Under the pieces are notes generated by a model. It was not told the DNA's origin and made no database searches. It worked only from the letters and a program-made list of their open reading frames with translations. Shown here in pieces: positions 55,912-64,000 of a stretch of 64,000 bases of DNA. The stretch is from positions 145,001 to 209,000 of the forward strand of contig JAPFBL010000583.1 of assembly GCA_026182355.1 (NCBI GenBank). The letters run 5' to 3'. This DNA is from Hermatobates lingyangjiaoensis (Eukaryota > Arthropoda > Insecta > Hemiptera > Hermatobatidae). Numbering within the stretch: position 1 is the first letter of the stretch; each line of letters starts with the position of its first letter. The position numbers and the translations under genes are program-made.

Positions 55912-55950
55912 TATCCCTCCTGAAGACGGTTCAAACCGAAAATTAAATAT
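55912..55950 (+). ncRNA. Hammerhead, AAUU stem III, no stem I
   Basis: CUGAAGA, extra C, GGUUcaaACC, GAAA, AAUU, A17 intact. The downstream stem I strand has diverged. Confidence 0.5.
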
Positions 55951-56404
55951 TGCAAAAATGGCGTCCTTTTAATTTCTCTATGTTTCTTTTTTTATACTGA
56001 ACTATATCTGTTACTGAAATAACCAAGCAAATTATTGCCTTACTTGGTTATTTCAGTTCAGTGTCACGTGTTCATTAAGACTACAGTTGTTGTTAAAATC
56101 CACATATAATTTTTCTTTCTAAAATTATTTGTAATGTAATACTTAGTTTTTCTGTTTCAAAATTCATACTTCTGTAAGTTTTCTCACTAACCTATAGTCA
56201 AAATTTATATTGTAATTTCTTAATTGTAACTAACTGCACTTTTATTTATGTTTGATTTTTGAATGATTGTATTATTTCTTATATTTCCTCTGTTTTTGTA
56301 GGTCTATGAAAAAGGTTTTAAATAAAGACCGAAACGTTGGCAATGAGAGTTTAATTTGAACCTGAAGAACTGACCGAGTCCCGATAAACTATAGTTTTGT
56401 GTAT

Positions 56405-56625
56405 ATATATACAAGATTTCATTTAAATACGTGAAAAAACAATCAATGATCAAACCACAATATGAAATCGAAAAAAAAAAAGGCTAATATCTTTCAACCG
56501 TAACAAGCGGTCATCGTCAGAGTCAGTTCGGTTTTTGACTCTGACGAAGACCGCTTGTTACGGTTAAAAGATCTTAGTCTTTTTTTTTCCCAAACCCAAT
56601 TTCAAATTGTGGTTTGATCATAAAT
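56405..56625. repeat. Inverted dimer, AGAUCU family
   Basis: The minus hammerhead at 56482-56525 is nearly complete (AGAUAU in place of AGAUCU). In the plus copy GAAA is AAAA. Confidence 0.75.
56482..56525 (-). ncRNA. Hammerhead, AGAUAU stem III
   Basis: CUGACGA, extra U, GACCG/CGGUU, GAAA. Stem III palindrome carries one change. Confidence 0.6.
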
Positions 56626-56717
56626 ATATATGTAATTAAATAAAACTGTCCAGTGGACTTTGAAATAAAAACCAATCTAAATGAAGATAGCACACAGATA
56701 GGCAAAGCAGTAAGTCA

Positions 56718-56752
56718 CTTCTATATTTCGACCATCATCATCATCAGGAGGT
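56718..56752 (-). ncRNA. Hammerhead, AUAU stem III
   Basis: CUGAUGA, extra U, GA..UC stem II, GAAA, AUAU, A17. Confidence 0.5.
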
Positions 56753-56799
56753 AATGGTCGAAACATAGAAGTTAGTTATTCTTTGTCTATCTATAAATA

Positions 56800-57410
56800 A
56801 ATAAATGATTTATTTCTCATTGCATAGCTCATGAGAAAAAACTATTTATTAAAAGTTTAAAAATAATGAATTAAATTAATTTAATAAAAATAAACAACAT
56901 TTCAATCAATTAAAATATCTAAAGTTTAATTATTTAACGCTTTTTAATGATGGAATTAGTACGAGGTGTTTAAGCGAACACAGAAATGTACTTTGTAAAT
57001 AACGTACATGCTTAGTTTTAAGCTTGAACTAAGCTAAAACTATGCTAAAACAAAGCTCATCGATAATTAATACTATAATAGGTAATTAAATTAATTATTC
57101 CTTAGATGGCGTGTAACGAAAAACAATTAATAATTTATTGGGACCAATGCTACATTAATAATGGACTTTACTAATTATAACATAGTTTGGTTTAACTTAA
57201 GAGGTAAGCCAGTTTAATTAAATTTGTTTAAACATAATATTTAAATTGCGAGAGTATAATTAGTTTAAATATTAATTAACAAAAACATATTTATTAATTA
57301 AGATTGATATGATACAATTAAAGAAAAAAATTGACTAGAATGATTAAGTATTTATGGATCAATTAAAAAGAATGATACATCATACGAGCAATCACCTTCC
57401 CCACTTGACT
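56800..57410. other. AT-rich, nothing recognised
   Basis: A/T-rich sequence with TTAAT-rich runs and no frames of note. Confidence 0.4.
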
Positions 57411-57416
57411 GCTTTT

Positions 57417-57660
57417 AGAGAGCCAGGCAAGCTCAGTGGTTAACATAGTCGCCTGTGAACTGGTAGAACCGGGGTTCGATCCCTACCTGGTTCTGAATTT
57501 ATTCCTGCGAGAGGTGAATAAATTTGAACTCATCGTACCTCGGAGAGGTCATTAAACCGTCGGTCCCAAGCATGTACGATGTCAGGTCCTCGTTAAAGAT
57601 CCGTACTTAAATTCACTTGAGTTAGGCAAAATTTAGGACCCCCGATGTTGAATCAACAGG
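57417..57660 (+). mobile_element. tRNA-derived SINE
   Basis: Head with aagctcagtggtt and B-box ggttcgatcc, then full body. Tail truncated. Confidence 0.82.
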
Positions 57661-57930
57661 TAATTTGGCTCACCCATTACTAAATAATAAACGAACCACA
57701 ATTTCCGCCTCTAGAACAACACTAAAAGGTGAAAGCCTTATAAATATGGGCGTTGGAAAACAAACCAACAAACTTAACTGTTTTCAGATCGTCTATATTA
57801 TACTGAGTAAAACCATTAAATAGGTCAGACTATTATGAATTACATGATTATTGGATCTTATAACATGATTTCACATAAAGACGTGAAAAACAATCAATGA
57901 TCAAACCACAATATGAAATAGAAGAAAAAA

Positions 57931-57975
57931 AGACTAAGATCTTTCAACCATAACAAGCGGTCTTCGTCAGAGTCT
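57931..57975 (-). ncRNA. Hammerhead ribozyme, AGAUCU stem III
   Basis: Core and stem I intact. One G.U replaces a pair in stem II. Confidence 0.75.
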
Positions 57976-57996
57976 AAAACCCAAACAAAAAACTAT

Positions 57997-58945
57997 CATT
58001 TGTCGGTTAGCTCAGTGGTAGAGTGCTCGCTTTTAGACTGGCAGATGCGTGGTTCAATACCCACTCTGGCTATTGTTTTTAAGCAGAGTTTTTCAAACTT
58101 TTTTCGACGCGGAACCATTTTTGGTTCCCGAGAGCCACAGATTCACAATCACAATATAAATATTCTCATATGCCTTTTTAAATAGTAAGTATGTTTAAAA
58201 ACAATTAAAAAAGTTCTAATACTTTTATTCGGTTGAAAAAAAATTTAAAACTAAAAGATTTTAATTTTCATGTTTTCGACGAGTGCATAACACATAAAAC
58301 AGAATTACTAGCAATTTTAACACAGAGTTTATTTTGTAATCATTTTTGGCTTTATAGTTGAGAGTTTGATTCTTAAGGTAGCCCCAGCATTAAGTCTACT
58401 TCGGTATTTGGTTTTTATGGCAGTTTAAAGGGAAAATCCAGTTTCACATAATAGGTAGTGGGAAATGGCAGCAATGTGTGAAGTGGTACTTTTGCAATAG
58501 CAGGAAATTCGGGAATCAGATAGTTCCAAAAACTTACTAGTGATTCATCTTAAATATGAATAAAATTTTAACCACTTCTACTTATTGGATATATGTAGAT
58601 ATAAACATTATTCGGTTTCATGATTCACAAGAAATATAGAATAAATCCACACGCAACAAAAAAATTTTAGAAAAAGGTTTTTACTAAATGTTTTTCTCGG
58701 AACCTCAGACAGTCCGTTAAGGAACCCCTGGGTTCCGCGGAACCCACTTTGGGAACCTATGGTTTAAAGATTAATTTCACTCTGAAGGTGAATACGAGTA
58801 AATCTGAGCATGTCGTCCCTTGGAGAGAATGATAAACCGTCAATACCTAACCTGTACTATAACAGGTACTCGTTAAAGAACTCTACACCACATACACTTG
58901 AGTAAAGAAAAATTTATAACTACTAGTGTAGAATCAATGAGAGAT
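57997..58945 (+). mobile_element. SINE split by a hAT element
   Basis: Head (ggttagctcagtgg, ggttcaataccc) at 57997-58083 and body (gtgaataaa..cgttaaaga) at 58762-58945 are one SINE interrupted at 58084-58761. Confidence 0.82.
58084..58761 (-). mobile_element. hAT element, copy 3, nested in SINE
   Basis: Inverted relative to copies 1 and 2, with the same ends and transposase remnant. Flanks tttttaag and gtttaaag match at 6 of 8 positions, a worn target duplication. Confidence 0.82.
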
Positions 58946-59649
58946 GCAATATTTCCTCGAGGAATCAGTATCAAACTTCTTGATCAGCCTCTGAACCCTC
59001 CACAAAAAAAAAAAATTCTTCAAACTACTTCGATAATACTAAAGTATTGAGGCTAAACTGACGGTCAGGTGAACCACTTCTACTCCAGATGACGATGACA
59101 GTCGAAATATATCAGCAAGTCGTGCCAATTCATCTCTATGTTCTTTTTGTGTAATTGGACCAGTTGATCTTGCTTATCATCATCCTGATGATGACTTTCT
59201 CAAATTAGACAAAACTTTACTATAACATTATAACACATATATCATCGATATCATCTTCAATAAAAAAAAATATACAGGCTATTTTAAAAATTTATAGGTA
59301 TGAAATTAGCGAGCAAATTTCCAATCTTACTAAAATAGAATAAATTTCTTGAATAAATATCATTAAGTTTTTTCAGGTTATATAGTGAGAATGACTGAAA
59401 TATATTGGAATTTGAATAATTTATTCTTACAGTTGTTCATTTATAATTAGTTTAGCTGGCTAAATGAGTAAATAGAACGCCTTTATTTCAAGGAGAAATG
59501 ACTTTTGATGTTTCAAAATGTAAAATTATGATAAAAAAGAGACTAGGTTAGGTAGGTGGTCAGAGGTGGTTAGTAAAGCAAAGAAAACATTCATGAGTGA
59601 ACAGAAAAGGTTCACACAAAGGTCTCACATAAATTCTTTATTATTGTTT

Positions 59650-60690
59650 ACGTTCTTAGAGAGGGGGAGGGGGAAGAGAGAGAGTAAGAGAAAGGGAGTG
59701 AGAGAGAGTGAAAGAGAATGTGAGACAGAGGGAGAGAGAGAGAAAGAGATAATAGGGAGGGAGAGAGAGAGAGAGCGATAGAGAGGGAGAGAGAGAGTGA
59801 TAGAGAGGAGGGAGAGAGCTAGAGAGATATGGGGGAAGGAGAGGGATTAGAGGGAGGAGAGTGATAAGGAGGAGGACAACGCGAGAGAGGGGGAGAGAGT
59901 GACAGAGAGAGAGGGAGATAGTGTGAAAGAGAATGTGAGACGGAGGGAGAGGGGGAGAGAGAGAGAAAGAGATTGATAGGGAGGGAGAGATAGTGGTAGA
60001 GAGAGAGAGTGATAGAGAGGGGGGAGAGAGCTTTAGAGATATGGGGGAAGGAGAGGGATTAGAGGGAGGAGAGAGATAAGGAGGAGGACAAGGCGAGAGT
60101 GGGGGAGAGAGTGACAGAGAGGGAGGGGGAGAGAGTGAGATAGTGTGAAAGAGAATGTGAGACAGAGGGAGAGGGGGAGAGAGAAAAAGAGATTGATAGG
60201 GAGGGAGAGAGAGCGATAGAGAGAGAGAGTGATAGAGAGGGGGGAGAGCGAGAGAGATATGGGGGAAGGAGAGGGATTAGAGTGATAAGGAGGAGGACAA
60301 CACGAGAGGGGGGAGAGAGAGTGGGAGAGAGTGAAGGAGGGAGGGAGAGAGTGTGTGAAAGAGAATGTGAGACAGAGGGAGAGAGAGAGAGAAAGATATA
60401 GATAGGGAGGGAGAGAGAGCGATAGAGAGGAAGGAGTGAGTTGAGAGGGGGAGGGAGAAGGAAGGGAGAGGGGATATGAAGGAGAGTGATAAGGAGTGGG
60501 ACAAAGCGAGAGAGCGTGAGAGAGTGGGAGAGAGGGAGAGAGAAGGAGAGGGAGGGAGAGAGAGTTGAGAGGAAGGGAGGAGGAGAGAGAGAGAGAGGGA
60601 GAGAGATAGGTAAATTAGAGAGAGGAGAGGGAGAGAGTGAGTAAGAGAGAGATAAGGAGGGAGAGAGAGAAAGTGAGAGAGATATTCCTA
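59650..60690. repeat. GAGAGGGA-type purine simple repeat, about 1 kb
   Basis: Nearly all purine on the plus strand, with recurring blocks such as gtgaaagagaatgtgagac about every 230-250 bp, so a higher-order tandem duplication exists. The open frames 59566-59781 and 60277-60504 are repeat translations. Confidence 0.95.
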
Positions 60691-60699
60691 AAGTGACAT

Positions 60700-61215
60700 T
60701 GCATTCCTCGTAAAATAACTCTTTGCATACAGAATCTAACGGGAGTTGCCAAGTTAGGTGAAAGGTCGGACTTTATGAGCTTAATCTGACCTGGTACTTA
60801 AATAAACTTCATCCAATACAGTATTACTGTAAACTTAATTTAAAGTGCAAACACTATTAAACGCCACATGATCTCTACTGCTTACTTCCATTTTGAATGC
60901 ACAAGCATTTCACGTGTTTATTGTAATAAATTACTGAGATATTTATATGGTCATAACAGTTTAAAAAAAATAATGAATTAAACAATTTATAGAATTGATA
61001 AAAATATTAAAATAACCTAAATTTAATGCTATTACCATTTAACATTAATGCTTCAGGAATTAAACATTAAGTTAGCATAATTAACTATTAAACAATTAAG
61101 TAAAATAAATAAAACCTAATAAAACTAATTAAGCTAACATTAATTAAGACTAAAAGAATTGTAGTAAATATTATACATGATAACAGCTATAGAGGTTACA
61201 ATGTCTGGTTACATA
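60700..61215. other. AT-rich, nothing recognised
   Basis: No gene or repeat identified. Confidence 0.4.
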
Positions 61216-61311
61216 ACGCACACACACACAGATATATATATATATAAAGATTTCACATAAACACGTGAAATAACAATCAATGATCAAACCACAATAAGAA
61301 ATGGGAAAACA

Positions 61312-61356
61312 AGACTAAGATCTTTCAACCGTAACAAGCGGTCTTCGTCAGAGTCA
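61312..61356 (-). ncRNA. Hammerhead ribozyme, AGAUCU stem III
   Basis: Complete core and stem I. Confidence 0.83.
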
Positions 61357-61388
61357 AAAACCCAACCAGTAAGAGTCAGTTGGGTTTT

Positions 61389-61433
61389 TGACTCTGACGA
61401 AGACCGCTTGTTACGGTTGAAAGATCTTAGTCT
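61389..61433 (+). ncRNA. Hammerhead ribozyme, AGAUCU stem III
   Basis: Complete core, GACU (61390-61393) with AGUC (61429-61432). Confidence 0.83.
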
Positions 61434-61465
61434 TGTTTTGACATTTCTTATTGTGGTTTGATCAT

Positions 61466-61518
<53 letters not shown>

Positions 61519-61589
61519 ATATCTCCCCACGTCGGAGGACGGAGCGCGAATATATTTCGACGGATTCAATAACATATCGACTGTTTGAT

Positions 61590-61795
61590 ATAATAGGTGT
61601 GTTATCTAATCGGGTTTGGTCAAATTTTCTAGGTTCAAAAACCAAAGTAACATTGGTTTTAAAAAATTAAACCAATTAATTTTAAAATTTAAAATTAAAA
61701 GGTTTTAAAATAAAATCGAAAGATCGGCAATGAGAGTTTAATTTTTGAACCTAGAAAATTTGACCAAATCCCGATTAGATAACACACCTATATAT
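61590..61795. repeat. Inverted ends, diverged GAAACGUUGGC-type family
   Basis: ggtgtgttatctaatcggg and its inverse flank a centre rich in A/T. GAAAGAUCGGC replaces GAAACGUUGGC. Ends in (TA)n. Confidence 0.65.
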
Positions 61796-61952
61796 ATAAA
61801 TGTATATATTATATAATGTATAATATGTATATATAATGTATATATGTATATCCATTACATATGTATGTGTGTGTATATAATATAACGTATATAATAATCT
61901 GCGCTCTGTTCTTCGACGTGGTGAGATCTCTATCACTTCGTCCTCTCTTCTA

Positions 61953-62003
61953 GTCTACTCCTGATGACGAACAACAGTTAGTTCGAAATATTGAATTCTG
62001 TAA
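61953..62003 (+). ncRNA. Hammerhead ribozyme, AUAU stem III
   Basis: CUGAUGA (61961-61967), extra C, GAAC..GUUC with a longer loop, GAAA (61984-61987), AUAU, U17. Confidence 0.72.
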
Positions 62004-62099
62004 GTGTTTTTTTTATTCTTTTTTCTGTCTCGTGCTTTGTGTAATTTAAAGTTTTATAGTCCTTGTGGACTGTTTCTTATATTTAGTAGTATATATAAA

Positions 62100-62860
62100 T
62101 CGGGGCAGAGGAGGACAGGCAACAGTTCAAAATGAGAAAGTTGTGTTATCGTTTTACCACAGTATAAAGTGATCAAATATAATCCATTTGATTATAATCC
62201 TTTCCTACTAAGTAGTAGGGAAAAAAATAAACAAAAAATGAAAATAATAAAAAAAGAATGACTGCATTCAAAAAAAGATATTTATCTTTTGAATCATTTG
62301 TATCATTTTAATTGATATTTAATTAAATGGAATAAAAATATCATTTTATATTTGCTTTAACGAAGTAAGCACTGGTTTCCATACTGTTTGCATTCTGAGA
62401 ACGACCGTTAAAATGGTTAAAATGTTGATAAGTGAATGGTAATGTGTAGTTATCATTCCTGTTTCTTTCTGTATTGAAAAAGTAATATAGGAATAAACAA
62501 ATATTTGAGTTTTGATCAAGGAGTTATTCTTGCTCTTTGGAAAGTTGATACATAGGATTTCAGAAAGCTAAGGTCAAAATGTTTACAATCAGTCGTAACT
62601 GTATGATGAACAAAAGCTGTCTGAGAGTGAAAAAAACGCTGGAAATGTTGAATGAATAGCCAGTCTGGTGAAGGACTGCTGAGAAAGGTTGAGCTGAGTT
62701 GAATAGAGGGCAGGTCTTTGGAGTGCGGATAGATTTGAATGGATGTGTGTTCTATTTGAGTCGATGTGCTCTATTCATAATATGTTCTGGTAACAAAACT
62801 ACATTGCCGTATCAGTTTCACCATCTCCTATAAAGCGGTGAGTTTTTTTTCAATTTTTTT
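62100..62860. other. No recognised feature
   Basis: Moderately mixed composition and no family recognised. It may be the upstream part of the LINE that follows. Confidence 0.3.
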
Positions 62861-63295
62861 AGCCATGTATACAGATTAAAAGTTAGGTTTAAGAATGGAC
62901 TCCGCACTATCACAAATGCTTCGTATTACGTCAAAAACTACACCCTTCATAAAGACTTAAAAATTCCATTCATCCAAAACCTTGCCTCTGATCGTTATAA
63001 GTCATTTCACAACAACCTTTCCTCTCACCCAAATCCATTTGTACGAATCCTTGCTTCTTCTCACCTTCCCAGAATCCCCCCAAGACGACTCAAGAGAAAA
63101 TGACCCAGGGATCTGCTATTACAATAATATACTTTAAAAAAAAAAAACCCAAAGTGAGAAGTTGAACCAGTGGGTTTCATTCTTTGCTCATGTGCATCGA
63201 TGTCATTGTGTAATCTATTACTACATATGCCTGTTACGCATAATATGGTAGTTGTATATTTGTAAATAAAGATGATAAAACAAAAAAAAAAAGAA
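62861..63295 (+). pseudogene. Jockey-like LINE 3' end with poly(A)
   Basis: The frame RFKNGLRTITNASYYVKNYT, then HKDLKIPFIQNLASDRYKSF, then HPNPFVRIL and RRLKRK, to a TGA at 63101. H(P/S)NP...L......RRLKR is a C-terminal signature of Jockey-clade ORF2 proteins. The 3' UTR contains aataaa near 63265 and ends in an A-run. 5' truncated. Confidence 0.78.
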
Positions 63296-63305
63296 TGGAG
63301 GTAGG

Positions 63306-63450
63306 GAGTTAGGTTAACTCAGTGGCAGTGTGCTAGCCTCTCAACTAGTAGGTCCAGGGTTCAATACCCACTCTGAGCCTCGATTTATTCACGTCGTCCG
63401 TCAGGGAAGGCATTACGCCGTCGACTCCAACCCTTTGTACGGTATTCTAG
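63306..63450 (+). mobile_element. tRNA-derived SINE, truncated
   Basis: Head with ggttaactcagtgg and ggttcaataccc directly after the LINE poly(A). The body is cut near 63450. Confidence 0.75.
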
Positions 63451-63454
63451 GTAG

Positions 63455-63550
63455 ATAAGAGATCTCAAAATATTCCATATTTAAGATATTACTTAAAACT
63501 GGGGAGAGACAATTTCCCATAGCCAATCCAAACTTTTGTTTATAAAATTT
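63455..63550 (-). pseudogene. PLE RT fragment, inverted stub
   Basis: Minus frame KFGLAMGNCLSPVLSNIL is the RT B-region seen at about 53.5 kb, here inverted relative to the following piece. Confidence 0.7.
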
Positions 63551-63559
63551 TATAAACTA

Positions 63560-64000
63560 AAAAACCAGTTTTTAGTAGCATGTTCTTAAGAGGTTTCAAA
63601 ATTTGCAGTGAGGAATTTTTAGATGAAGAAATAAAAAATATTTACAAAATTGCAGGTTCTTTAATGTATCCAAAAAGGTTAATCGATAATATCATAAAAA
63701 AAAGGTGACACAATCCATGATATTAAATAATGAAGAACAGTTCACAAGAAGGAATTTGTTAGTCACTCTATGCAGTCCTTGTTTGAAAGATATGCCTTCA
63801 TTTATGAAAAAGTTGGACGTTTCTGTTGTGTTCAGTAAAGATGGTAACTTGTTTAACAGATTTGCCAATAATAAGCCAAGAAGAAAGGACTGTTGTGTAT
63901 ACAGGATACCATGTACTAGTGACTTTGAAATGTCTTACATTGGACAGACGAGCAAAGGTCTTCTTACAAGGATAAAACAACACAAATATTACATCAGAAG
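63560..64000 (+). pseudogene. PLE connector and GIY-YIG nuclease, runs off window
   Basis: SSMFLRGFKICSEEFLDEEI matches the post-RT connector of the 52.3-54 kb element. A stop or frameshift occurs near 63706. The frame then reads CLKDMPSFMKKLDVSVVFS and CCVYRIPCTSDFEMSYIGQT, the GIY (here VYR) and YIG strands, then LLTRIKQHKYY. It is distinct from the other PLE families and is cut by the window end. Confidence 0.78.

Larger units (their letters stand above)
61270..61468. repeat. Palindrome with two intact AGAUCU hammerheads
   Basis: Arms meet near 61370 with a short spacer. Flanked by (TA)n on both sides. Confidence 0.85.

Noticed and set aside
59566..60504. Charged or Ser/Leu-rich proteins from the purine tract
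   Set aside because: They are translations of a simple repeat on either strand.

Overview
This is an AT-rich eukaryotic (metazoan) genomic window, not a prokaryotic one. It contains widely spaced spliced exons, GT-AG introns of 5 to 12 kb, tRNA-derived SINEs, R1-like and Jockey-like LINEs, hAT and Helitron remnants, satellites and very many (TA)n tracts. The combination suggests an arthropod. The species cannot be named from the sequence.

Host gene. One protein-coding gene is visible, on the minus strand. Four exons (37456-37592, 25703-25835, 15472-15628, 9847-10106) join in perfect reading phase and encode about 230 residues of a STAND-type ATPase resembling NACHT and WD-repeat proteins (NWD1/NWD2-like), including the Walker A motif GGRGSGKT. 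Its introns are about 11.6, 10.1 and 5.4 kb and are filled with transposable elements. I found neither the upstream (N-terminal) nor the downstream (rest of NACHT, WD repeats) exons.

Mobile DNA. Most of the rest is Penelope-like element (PLE) debris: reverse-transcriptase and GIY-YIG endonuclease fragments, short N-terminal ORF pieces, and above all dozens of copies of the PLE terminal region. Many copies are head-to-head inverted dimers (palindromes of about 190 to 1240 bp) whose outer ends run into (TA)n tracts. Each family carries a compact hammerhead ribozyme: CUGANGA, one extra base, a G-initiated stem II, GAAA, a self-complementary stem III of 4-6 nt, then the cleavage-site base and a short stem I. 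I list about 50 copies on both strands in at least ten sequence-distinct families. The stems differ in sequence but stay paired.

Layout. 1-2.9 kb: small inverted repeats with variant hammerheads. 3.3-4.1 kb: hAT copy. 6.7-9.8 kb: a chain of PLE palindromes. 9.8-10.1 kb: Walker A exon. 10.3-12.3 kb: Helitron helicase remnant split by PLE insertions. 12.3-14.9 kb: SINE cluster and an R1-like 3' end. 15.5 kb: exon. 17.4-21.1 kb: R1-like LINE fragments, a 43-bp minisatellite and a hAT MITE. 22.3-24.0 kb: 55-bp satellite. 24-25.2 kb: PLE ends. 25.7 kb: exon. 26.6-27.3 kb: hAT copy with an 8-bp target duplication. 27.6-31.5 kb: PLE and SINE copies. 32.2-32.9 kb: Helitron-like element. 36.8-37.4 kb: LINE 3' end next to an exon. 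37.6-42.7 kb: dense PLE palindromes. 44-48.9 kb: nested DNA elements and PLE ends. 50-54.8 kb: the best-preserved PLE coding copy and many ribozymes. 57-59 kb: a SINE interrupted by hAT. 59.6-60.7 kb: purine-rich simple repeat. 61-62 kb: PLE palindromes. 62.9-63.3 kb: Jockey-like LINE tail. 63.4-64 kb: PLE endonuclease running off the window.

All family assignments rest on reading motifs by eye. No database or folding search was run.
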